Source: Arthrobacter sp. B6
Lineage (GTDB): Bacteria > Actinomycetota > Actinomycetes > Actinomycetales > Micrococcaceae
NCBI RefSeq assembly: GCF_001663775.1
Contig: NZ_KV467168.1
Coordinates: forward strand, 1,586,870 to 1,650,869
Length of the DNA stretch: 64,000 nt
Reading direction: 5' to 3'
Shown here: positions 57,857-64,000 of the stretch, one piece after another
How the letters are laid out: each line of letters opens with the position of its first letter
Numbering within the stretch: position 1 is the first letter of the stretch
Notes under the pieces: generated by a model
The model's input: only the letters and a program-made list of their open reading frames with translations
Told to the model about the DNA's origin: nothing
Databases searched by the model: none
Made by a program: the position numbers and the translations under genes

Positions 57857-59422
57857 ATGACTGCTCGCCCCCTGCCCGTACGCCCCCGATTCCGGGGGAA
57901 TGGAGTACGGGCCGCCGGCGCCCTGGTCCTGGCCATGGTGCTGGCCTCCTGCACCCTTCTTGACGGCGGGCAGCAGGAGCAGGGCACCGCCACCGCCAAG
58001 GCAGATCCGTCGATTGTAGCCACGGCACCGGAGGGACTCGAGTCGTTCTACTCACAGGAGGTCGTCTGGGAGCCCTGCGAAAACGGCTTCCAGTGTGCCA
58101 AGGTCACGGTGCCCCTGGACTATAAAAAGCCCGACGGCGGGACGATCCAGATTGCCGCCTTGAAGGCCGCGAGCACGGGCAAAAAGTCCGGAACCCTGTT
58201 GGTCAATCCCGGCGGACCGGGCGCCTCGGGCTACGACTTCGTCAAGGATGCCGCGGGGACGCATTTCTCAAAGCCAGTGCGGGACGGCTACGACCTCGTG
58301 GGATTCGATCCCCGCGGCGTAAAGCGGTCCTCGCCCGTCACCTGCATGTCCGACGCCGAACGCGACGCCGCCCGCGCCAAGATCTATGCCCTCGACACCG
58401 ATGCCGGGCTGGCGGCCGCCTTAGCGGACAACAAGGTTATCGCTGCACAGTGCGCCGAGCAGACAGGTCCGGCCCTGGGACTGATCGACACTGTCAGCTC
58501 GGCCAAGGACCTTGACGTCCTGCGCGCGGTGGTCAACGACGATAAGCTGAACTACCTGGGCTACTCCTACGGCACCTTCCTCGGGTCCACGTATGCGTCG
58601 CTCTTCCCCAACAACGTGGGCCGCATGGTGCTGGACGGGGCCCTGGATCCGTCCATCAGCAACGAAGAGCTCACCAGTGGCCAGGCCCGCGCCTTCGAGA
58701 AGGCCATCAGATCCTATGTCGCTGACTGCCTCCAGGAAGACGGCTGTCCCCTGAGCGGTACTGTGGACAGCGGCGTCCAGCAGATCCGCGACCTTATTGG
58801 TGCGGTCCAGCAGACGCCGCGGACGGCGAAGGACGGTCGTCTGGTGAACGCCACCATGTTCGTCAGCGGACTCATCACCCCGCTGTACAACGACGCAAGC
58901 TGGCCCGCCCTGACCCAGGCCCTCGACGCTGCCATGACCGGTGACGTGAGCCTGATGCTGCGGCTCGCCGACCTCGGCGCCGACCGCACGTCCAACGGAA
59001 CCTACTCGTCCAACTCAACCTTTGCGTTCAATGCCATCAACTGCCTGGACTACCCAATGGTCTCCGATACCGCGGGGATGCGCGCCGAGCAACAGCGGCT
59101 CATGGCAGACTCCCCCACCCTGGGATACTTCTTTGCCTATGGCGGCACGAACTGCGTGGACTGGCCGCACAAGAGCGTGCGCACACCGGCCCCTGTGGAA
59201 TACACCGGCGAATCCTCCATCGTGGTCATCGGGACGACTGGCGACCCTGCCACCCCCGTGGAATGGGCCACGTCCCTTCGCAAGCAGCTGGGAAACGCCT
59301 CCCTGCTGACTTGGCGGGGTGAAGGGCACACGGCCTATGGCCGTGCCAACAGCTGCATCGGTGATGCCGTGGACAGCTACCTCGTTGAGGGCAAGGTTCC
59401 GGCGGACAACACAGTCTGCTGA
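57857..59422 (+). CDS. Secreted alpha/beta-hydrolase, TAP-type peptidase
   Basis: A 521-residue extracellular hydrolase of the tripeptidyl-aminopeptidase group. The N-terminal signal ends in a lipobox-like LASC (Cys34), so it is probably a lipoprotein. The oxyanion segment is LLVNPGGPGASG, the nucleophile Ser is in YLGYSYGTFLGS, and the C-terminal TAP domain has IVVIGTTGDPATPVEWA and the catalytic His in WRGEGHTAYGR. Such enzymes release short peptides outside the cell. AAGGAG stands 8 bases before ATG 57857, 22 bases after holB, so it may be cotranscribed with tmk-holB. Confidence 0.92.
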   Translation: MTARPLPVRPRFRGNGVRAAGALVLAMVLASCTLLDGGQQEQGTATAKADPSIVATAPEGLESFYSQEVVWEPCENGFQCAKVTVPLDYKKPDGGTIQIAALKAASTGKKSGTLLVNPGGPGASGYDFVKDAAGTHFSKPVRDGYDLVGFDPRGVKRSSPVTCMSDAERDAARAKIYALDTDAGLAAALADNKVIAAQCAEQTGPALGLIDTVSSAKDLDVLRAVVNDDKLNYLGYSYGTFLGSTYASLFPNNVGRMVLDGALDPSISNEELTSGQARAFEKAIRSYVADCLQEDGCPLSGTVDSGVQQIRDLIGAVQQTPRTAKDGRLVNATMFVSGLITPLYNDASWPALTQALDAAMTGDVSLMLRLADLGADRTSNGTYSSNSTFAFNAINCLDYPMVSDTAGMRAEQQRLMADSPTLGYFFAYGGTNCVDWPHKSVRTPAPVEYTGESSIVVIGTTGDPATPVEWATSLRKQLGNASLLTWRGEGHTAYGRANSCIGDAVDSYLVEGKVPADNTVC

Positions 59423-59518
59423 GCACGGTGCGGCGCCCATTTTGACCCGGGCGCCGGAACTCTATTACAGTTGACTCTTGCATGAACCAGCCGGATTCGT
59501 CCGGTTACCGCATGCGGT

Positions 59519-59591
59519 GCTTCCTTAGCTCAGTCGGTAGAGCGTTTCACTCGTAATGAAAAGGTCATCAGTTCGATTCTGATAGGAAGCT
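59519..59591 (+). tRNA. tRNA-Thr(CGT)
   Basis: A 73-nt cloverleaf: acceptor GCTTCCT/AGGAAGC, D-arm AGCTCAGTCGGTAGAGC, anticodon loop CTCGTAA on a TTTCA/TGAAA stem, and T-arm with GTTCGATTC. Anticodon CGT reads ACG. The CCA end is not encoded. Confidence 0.96.
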
Positions 59592-59597
59592 CGGGAT

Positions 59598-59640
59598 AAA
59601 CCCCGGACAGCCCCTAAATTTAGGGGTTTCCGGGGTTTTT
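59598..59640 (+). terminator. Terminator of tRNA-Thr(CGT)
   Basis: Nested stems (AAACCCCGGA with TCCGGGGTTT, and CCCCTAAATTTAGGGG inside) end in a run of five T, 7 bases after the tRNA. Confidence 0.9.
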
Positions 59641-59781
59641 CGCTGGTTAAGCCAGAACCCCTGCTTAGCGCCAGGGCACACTTAGGTCATGAACGGGTAA
59701 CGGCCACATCGCTGCAATCACGTGTTGATAACCCTTGCAGTCGAGCGGAACATACAGTCTTCCCCGCGCCTACACTGAGCC

Positions 59782-60018
59782 ATGGATGCGATTCCTGCGG
59801 TGATCCTGGTCTTCGGTGTCGCCTTCGTCTGGATCGGCTTGACTGTGTTCATCGTCCTGCGGCTGCGCCGCCACCGGAACGGGTCCTCACTGGTGGCTTC
59901 GGCTCCCCCTCCCGCCGAAGCTGACCGCCGTCCGCACAGGCCATGGCGCCGCGTCCGCCCGCTAACCGGAGCAACCCTGCGGCAACGCCGGCTGCGGCCC
60001 AGGAAGGTCCGCGGGTGA
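59782..60018 (+). CDS. Small single-pass membrane protein
   Basis: A 78-residue protein with one N-terminal membrane helix (VILVFGVAFVWIGLTVFIVL, residues 7-26) and an Arg/Pro-rich cytoplasmic tail. No family is recognised. TACACT at 59771-59776 stands 5 bases before the ATG, without a Shine-Dalgarno, so it may be leaderless. The evidence that it is a gene is the coherent membrane helix with a positive-inside tail and its fit in an otherwise empty interval. Confidence 0.6.
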   Translation: MDAIPAVILVFGVAFVWIGLTVFIVLRLRRHRNGSSLVASAPPPAEADRRPHRPWRRVRPLTGATLRQRRLRPRKVRG

Positions 60019-60131
60019 AGGCTTCCGTCTACTCAAGGGCCGCCGCTTCAAGGAACCCGCCGGACGGCATCCATTTCCGGCATGTGACTGGCAGCTCGGG
60101 GCCGTAGGCTGGTGATGCCTATGATGGCGTC

Positions 60132-61154
60132 ATGGATGACGAAGAGCTGGCCGGCATCGCCAATGCACTCTACGCGCTGCCGCTCGACGAGTTCATAGCA
60201 GCCCGCACAGCGGCGGCGAAGGAGGCCGCCGGAACCACAGAAGGACTGCCGGCCGCCGTGAAAGCCCTGCCTAAGCCTTCGGTGGCTGCCTGGGCCGTCA
60301 ACATGCTCGCCGCACACCAGCCGGACATCCTGCATCAGCTCAACGAACTCGGCGGTCGGATGCGGGCTGCCCAGTCCTCCCTCGACGCGGCCGGGATGAG
60401 GGACTTGGGCCGGGAACGCAGGACGCTGCTGGCTGCCGCTGTCGATGCTGCCTGTTCCGTCGCGGAGCAGCACGGGCGACGCATCAGCGGAGCCGTGGCA
60501 ACCGGCGTCGAAGAGACACTGCGGGCGGTGACGGCCGATGAAGGCGCCGCTGCCGCAGTCCAGAGCGGGCGCCTGCTGCAGATCCTTTCGGCCGACGGCG
60601 TGGATACCGTTGACCTCGACGGTGCCGTGGCGGTGCCCGGTGCCGTCGCCGCGCCCCGGGCCGCGGAACCTGGACTGTCCCCCGCACCAGCCAGGGGCGA
60701 GGAAACCAGCGCCAAGAAGGTCAGTGCTGTCAGGGACAAGGCCCCTAAGGGCCGGCCGGCCACGACGGCGGATGTCCCGGCCGCCGCAGCGTCAGACAAG
60801 CCACGCCTGCAGGCGGTCCGCCAGGCACCACGGCCAGCGTCGCCGTCGGCCCTGGAAAAGGCCCAGGCAGCGGAACGCGTGGCGGCTGAAGCCGCCGATG
60901 AGGCAACCCGACAGGCGCAGGAGCGGCTCGAAGAGCTGGAAGCGGCGGAGGCTGACCACAAGCGGCTGGCACACGAAGCAAAGGAACTCCGGGCCCGGCT
61001 CAAATCCACGGAGGAACAGCTGGAACGCACGCGAAAGCTGAAGGAAACTGTTGCAGCGGAAACCAAACAGGCGGCGCGCGCAGCGGACAAAGCCCAGCGG
61101 TCTGCAATGCTGGCGCATGAACGTGTCCTCCGGTTGGGCAACACGCGGCCCTGA
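60132..61154 (+). CDS. Conserved hypothetical protein with coiled-coil C-terminus
   Basis: A 340-residue protein. The N-terminal 150 residues form a helical domain (LDEFIAARTAAAKEA, PSVAAWAVNMLAAHQPDIL) seen in hypothetical proteins of many actinobacteria. A Pro/Ala-rich linker (about 170-250) follows. Residues about 255-335 are a charged coiled coil (RLEELEAAEADHKRLAHEA). No catalytic motif is visible. TATGAT at 60120-60125 stands 6 bases before the ATG, suggesting a leaderless message. A structural or scaffolding role is possible but unproven. Confidence 0.8.
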   Translation: MDDEELAGIANALYALPLDEFIAARTAAAKEAAGTTEGLPAAVKALPKPSVAAWAVNMLAAHQPDILHQLNELGGRMRAAQSSLDAAGMRDLGRERRTLLAAAVDAACSVAEQHGRRISGAVATGVEETLRAVTADEGAAAAVQSGRLLQILSADGVDTVDLDGAVAVPGAVAAPRAAEPGLSPAPARGEETSAKKVSAVRDKAPKGRPATTADVPAAAASDKPRLQAVRQAPRPASPSALEKAQAAERVAAEAADEATRQAQERLEELEAAEADHKRLAHEAKELRARLKSTEEQLERTRKLKETVAAETKQAARAADKAQRSAMLAHERVLRLGNTRP

Positions 61155-61193
61155 TGCTCCGTTATTGTCAGACCCCGGTTGCACACTGGATTT

Positions 61194-61379
61194 ATGGAAA
61201 CCCAACTCGTTCAGGAATTTCACGTCACCTACTTCGACGCCGACTGCGGCCGGATCCGGGCAGAGAGCTTTGACACGCGGGAAGAAGCGGCGCGCTTCGC
61301 TGACCGCACCTGCTCCAGCGAGGACTCATGGGCCGTGATTGACGCGGTCGCCATCGAGCAGGCACGGATCGCCGCCTAA
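61194..61379 (+). CDS. Small conserved hypothetical protein
   Basis: A 61-residue protein starting METQLVQEFHVTYFDADCG, with an alternating beta pattern followed by a helix (TREEAARFADRTC). I do not recognise a family. It follows the coiled-coil gene by 39 bases and may be cotranscribed with it. No good Shine-Dalgarno precedes the ATG. It contains two cysteines. Confidence 0.6.
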   Translation: METQLVQEFHVTYFDADCGRIRAESFDTREEAARFADRTCSSEDSWAVIDAVAIEQARIAA

Positions 61380-61383
61380 AGCA

Positions 61384-61423
61384 GGAAGCCCCGCCCAATC
61401 CGGCCTAGCCGGGATGGACGGGG
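61384..61423. terminator. Hairpin between convergent genes
   Basis: GAAGCCCCGCCCA and its near complement TGGACGGGGC surround a central CCGGCCTAGCCGG stem. It lies between the 61-residue gene and the converging aldo/keto reductase gene. Confidence 0.55.
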
Positions 61424-61467
61424 CCGGCGGCACTCCGCCAGGGAGCGCTGTGCCTCTCAGGCCTGCT

Positions 61468-62313
61468 TTAAGCGAAGTCGGAAACGGCAGGATCCGGACC
61501 CATGCGGCCCTCGCCGCGGGCAGTCCGGTCCAGACCGTTGATGGCTTGGACATCGCCGTCGTCGAGGGTGATCTCCAACGCCGCAAAGTTTTCACGGATG
61601 CGGGACTCCGTCACGGACTTGGGGATGACCACGTTCCCCAGCGCCAGGTGCCAGGCAATAACCACCTGGGCCGGCGTGGCCCGGTGCTTGGCGGCAATGG
61701 CAGTCACGGTTGCATCCTCCAGGAGCTCCCCGCCCTGGCCCAGCGGAGACCACGCCTGGGTCAGGATTCCCTTGGACGCACCGAAGTCACGCAGTTCCCG
61801 CTGGCTGAAATACGGGTGCAGTTCAATCTGGTGAATGGCCGGAACCACGCCGGATTCGTCGATAAGCCGCTGCAGGCCTTCAGCCGTGAAGTTCGAAACA
61901 CCGATGGACCGCACCCGGCCACGCTTCTGGAGTTCAATCAAAGCTTTCCAAGTGTCCACGTACTTGTCCTGCTGAGGCTGCATCCAGTGGATGAGGTACA
62001 GATCCAGGGATTGCAGGCCCAGCCGGTCCAAGGACTCCTCGAAGGCCGCCAGTGTGGTGTCGTAGCCCTGGTCCGCGTTCCACAGCTTGGTGGTGATGAA
62101 GATGTCCTCCGCGGAAAGGCCGGAAGATGCAACCGCGCGGCCAACTCCCGCCTCGTTGCCGTAGATCTTGGCGGTGTCGATGTGGCGGAAGCCCGCCTCG
62201 AATGCCTGGCGGACCACCTTCTCCGCGACACCGTCCTCAACCTGCCACACACCATAACCGAGCTGGGGAATGGTGTGTCCGTCGTTAAAAGTGAGTGTGG
62301 GGGTAGAAGTCAT
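61468..62313 (-). CDS. Aldo/keto reductase
   Basis: A 281-residue NADPH-dependent reductase of the AKR5/2,5-diketo-D-gluconate reductase type. The catalytic tetrad is visible: Asp and Tyr in FRHIDTAKIYGNEAGVGRA, Lys in FITTKLWN and His in LYLIHW. The cofactor-binding tail VVIPKSVTESRIRENF is typical. It likely reduces aldehydes or sugar-derived ketones; the natural substrate is unknown. CACTAT lies 6 bases upstream of the ATG, so it may also be leaderless. Confidence 0.93.
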   Translation of the reverse strand: MTSTPTLTFNDGHTIPQLGYGVWQVEDGVAEKVVRQAFEAGFRHIDTAKIYGNEAGVGRAVASSGLSAEDIFITTKLWNADQGYDTTLAAFEESLDRLGLQSLDLYLIHWMQPQQDKYVDTWKALIELQKRGRVRSIGVSNFTAEGLQRLIDESGVVPAIHQIELHPYFSQRELRDFGASKGILTQAWSPLGQGGELLEDATVTAIAAKHRATPAQVVIAWHLALGNVVIPKSVTESRIRENFAALEITLDDGDVQAINGLDRTARGEGRMGPDPAVSDFA

Positions 62314-62397
62314 TCCGCCATAGTGCCAAACGATCGCCCCAGGCCGAAGCGAAACGGCGCCCGCTAAGCCACACGCGTAACCGGGAATACTCTCCGG

Positions 62398-62853
62398 CTA
62401 GAGACCGGCAGTGTCCTCGGCGAGACGGCGTTCGGCGTCGGCCACCTGTTCGAACACTGACTCCGCGCGCCGCCGCACGGACGCGGCCCCCACCGGTACC
62501 GGCCCGACGGCGAGCCGCAGCATCGCGGCGGCCTCTGCGGTGGTGGCCAACGAATTTCCGGCCTTGGACAGGGACCGGTGGACACCGGCGAGTGGTCCCG
62601 GAATATCCAGGCCATCGCTGGGCGAACGGCGCTGGGCCTCCACGCAGATCACGCGGACCCGTTCCAGGAGTTCTGCCAGTTCGTTGGCGATATCAACCAG
62701 TTCGGCGTACAGCTGGTCGTCCTCGACGCCCTCCAGCACCTGGTGATACCGGTCAAGGCCACGATGGAACCTGTCGTGGGCCCGGCGCCACAGGCCCTTG
62801 CCGAGTTCGGCGTCGTCTTTGCGCCCCTGGCGGGCGGCGGTAAAGAATCCCAA
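62398..62853 (-). CDS. Uncharacterised helical protein coupled to bpa
   Basis: A 151-residue, probably all-helical protein with no motif I can name. I place the start at a TTG at 62853, giving an N-terminus MGFFTAARQGRKDDAEL, because AGG lies 6 bases upstream and the bpa stop codon is only 7 bases away. The longer ATG reading at 62988 runs through bpa with Arg/Pro-rich, shadow-like sequence. The body has LWRRAHDRFHRGLDRYHQV and a conserved-looking AELVDIANELAELLERVRVIC. Tight spacing suggests translation coupled to bpa and a shared process, which is inference. Confidence 0.72.
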   Translation of the reverse strand: MGFFTAARQGRKDDAELGKGLWRRAHDRFHRGLDRYHQVLEGVEDDQLYAELVDIANELAELLERVRVICVEAQRRSPSDGLDIPGPLAGVHRSLSKAGNSLATTAEAAAMLRLAVGPVPVGAASVRRRAESVFEQVADAERRLAEDTAGL

Positions 62854-62860
62854 AAAGAAC

Positions 62861-63505
62861 CTACAGGTACTGGCCGGGACCGTGGTCCGGGTCCTGCGGC
62901 TGTCCCGGTTTCCCGGGGGTGTGGCTTTGGGCTGCCGCCGAGGCACGCTGAGGCTCGCCGTTTTCACCAATAACCACGCCGGGAGCAATCACTGTTCCCG
63001 GCGGAAGCTGCCTGAGCTGGAGCTGGGCTGCCGCATGCTCCCTCGCGGCGTGCTGGGCTGCGATGGCGGTCTGAATGCCGTGGAACAGGCCTTCCAGCCA
63101 ACCCACCAGCTGGGCCTGGGCGATGCGGAGCTCGGCATCGGAAGGGGCGGCGTCGTCAGGGAAAGGCAGGCTGATCCGTTCCAGTTCCTCCACCAGCTCC
63201 GGAGCAAGCCCGTCTTCCAGCTCCTTAATGGAGCGCTCGTGGATCTCCGCCAGGCGTCCCCGGGCGGCGTCGTCCAGGGGCGCAGCCTTAACTTCCTCCA
63301 GCAGCTGCCGGATCATGGTGCCGATCCGCATGACTTTCGCAGGTTCATCCACCAGGTCCTGCAGGCTCGCCTTCGATTTCGCGCCGTCAGCCGGCCGGCC
63401 GTCAGCCGGCACAGGCGGTCCCGCGGCCTCGAGGGGTGTACCCTCCACAGTTGTTCCCTCAACAGGGAGCTCCTCTGATGGCTGAGTGTCTGTCTGATCG
63501 CCCAT
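62861..63505 (-). CDS. bpa: Bacterial proteasome activator (Bpa/PafE)
   Basis: A 214-residue protein of the Bpa family, an ATP-independent ring that binds the 20S proteasome and opens its gate to unfolded proteins. The C-terminus is exactly GQYL, the docking motif that inserts between proteasome alpha subunits. The core four-helix region runs from about residue 50 to 155 (LVDEPAKVMRIGTMIRQLL, AEIHERSIKELEDGLAPELV, IAQAQLVGWLEGLFHGIQ). N- and C-terminal parts are Pro/Glu- and Pro/Gln-rich, as in mycobacterial homologues. No proteasome subunit genes lie in the window. The next gene starts 7 bases downstream. Confidence 0.93.
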   Translation of the reverse strand: MGDQTDTQPSEELPVEGTTVEGTPLEAAGPPVPADGRPADGAKSKASLQDLVDEPAKVMRIGTMIRQLLEEVKAAPLDDAARGRLAEIHERSIKELEDGLAPELVEELERISLPFPDDAAPSDAELRIAQAQLVGWLEGLFHGIQTAIAAQHAAREHAAAQLQLRQLPPGTVIAPGVVIGENGEPQRASAAAQSHTPGKPGQPQDPDHGPGQYL

Positions 63506-63543
63506 GCGTTCATACTCTCATGAGCCAGCGGCCGCAAAGCCAG

Positions 63544-63993
63544 TCAATGAAGCTGCTTGACCAGAATCGCGCCCTCGTCCGCAGTGAACCCGGCTTTCAG
63601 GTAGAAACCCACCGCATAGGTGTTCGCCGGAACCCAAACGTCCAACACGTCGTTCTCCGCCATCCAGAGCTCCATGGCTGACACCAGGGCAGTACCGACT
63701 CCCTGGCGCCGCCAGTGGGCATGGACGCCCATCTCCATCAGCAATAGCTCGGCCCAGGGGCCGGCGGTGCGCCGGCGCTGCACAATGCAGTGCAGGAAGC
63801 CCACAGTCAGCGTGCCGGCCTCGGCGACCCAAAAGAGCACGGACGGATCGGCAAGGAAGGCCCGGGCGCCGTCGAGCGTTAATGCCCCCGACGGCGCCCC
63901 GGACGGGTCCTCGTCAAACAGGTTGTCAGCCTCGGACAGTTCGTTGAAGAGCTCCGCATCCTCCCGACCGAGCCTGCGGATCCCAACCCCCAT
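63544..63993 (-). CDS. GNAT family N-acetyltransferase
   Basis: A 149-residue Gcn5-related acetyltransferase. The acetyl-CoA-binding motif A is visible as MGVHAHWRRQGVGTALVSAM, and the C-terminal NTYAVGFYLKAGF is the usual motif B. The early segment LSEADNLFDEDPSGAP resembles GNAT enzymes acting on small molecules such as aminoglycosides, but no substrate can be inferred. The start at 63993 lies 7 bases from the window edge, so an upstream start or partner gene cannot be judged. Confidence 0.88.
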   Translation of the reverse strand: MGVGIRRLGREDAELFNELSEADNLFDEDPSGAPSGALTLDGARAFLADPSVLFWVAEAGTLTVGFLHCIVQRRRTAGPWAELLLMEMGVHAHWRRQGVGTALVSAMELWMAENDVLDVWVPANTYAVGFYLKAGFTADEGAILVKQLH

Positions 63994-64000
63994 GGGCAGG

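Noticed and set aside
62854..62988. ATG start at 62988 for the gene downstream of bpa
   Set aside because: It would overlap the bpa coding end by 128 bases with an Arg/Pro-rich N-terminus; the TTG at 62853 fits spacing and protein composition.

Overview
The window looks like a chromosomal segment of a high-GC actinobacterium of the Micrococcaceae, close to Arthrobacter/Pseudarthrobacter. The basis is the 16S rRNA signature, a roughly 3.1 kb 23S rRNA, the actinobacterial order carD-ispD-ispF-cysS-rlmB, SenX3/RegX3 next to phoU, a GlgE-type glucan pathway, the families DUF4193, DUF4032 and DUF2516, and a bacterial proteasome activator ending in GQYL. This placement rests on gene content read by eye, not on a database search.

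Layout. 1-145 (minus): glycine riboswitch whose target gene lies beyond the left edge. 270-2466: TetR repressor and divergent MFS exporter sharing one palindromic operator. 2596-3075: Dps. 3280-6927: agmatine/putrescine operon (N-carbamoylputrescine amidase, agmatine deiminase, APC permease). 7054-9279: small conserved actinobacterial proteins. 9541-11696: aminotransferase plus 2-hydroxyacid dehydrogenase. 11892-11968: tRNA-Thr(TGT). 12119-13006: DsbA-like thioredoxin. 13186-15523: otsA-otsB. 15737-16819: ATPase of sugar ABC importers. 16930-19845: DUF4032 protein and an FAD-linked oxidase. 20040-22816: alpha-glucosidase and LacI repressor. 22813-23328: SRPBCC protein. 23437-24986: decayed IS3-family element set among 32-bp repeats. 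25127-25350: a second 32-bp tandem array. 25413-30916: rrn operon on the minus strand (16S-23S-5S, no spacer tRNA).

31408-44272 is a glycogen/trehalose block: glgE, treS and a fused maltokinase-branching enzyme as a tightly coupled minus-strand operon, divergent glgP, an orphan barstar, and glgX. With otsAB upstream, the window holds the OtsAB and TreS routes to or from trehalose, the GlgE route from maltose-1-phosphate to alpha-glucan, and glucan breakdown by GlgP/GlgX. 44375-48791: rlmB, cysS, ispF, ispD, carD. 49048-52504: lipoprotein, regX3-senX3 and phoU with a clear PHO-box-like repeat. 52640-59591: gpmA, a methyltransferase, DUF2516, a cystathionine gamma-synthase-like enzyme, tmk-holB, a TAP-type hydrolase and tRNA-Thr(CGT). 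59782-63993: small unknowns, an aldo/keto reductase, an uncharacterised gene coupled to bpa, and a GNAT acetyltransferase.

A recurring theme is probable leaderless transcription: at least nine genes have a TANNNT box 5-7 bases before an ATG or GTG start. The observations I rate highest are the maltokinase-GlgB fusion with an internal Shine-Dalgarno, the 32-bp repeat families around the broken insertion sequence, the 11-bp phased GTTCA repeats between senX3 and phoU, and the uncharacterised TTG-start gene coupled to the proteasome activator.
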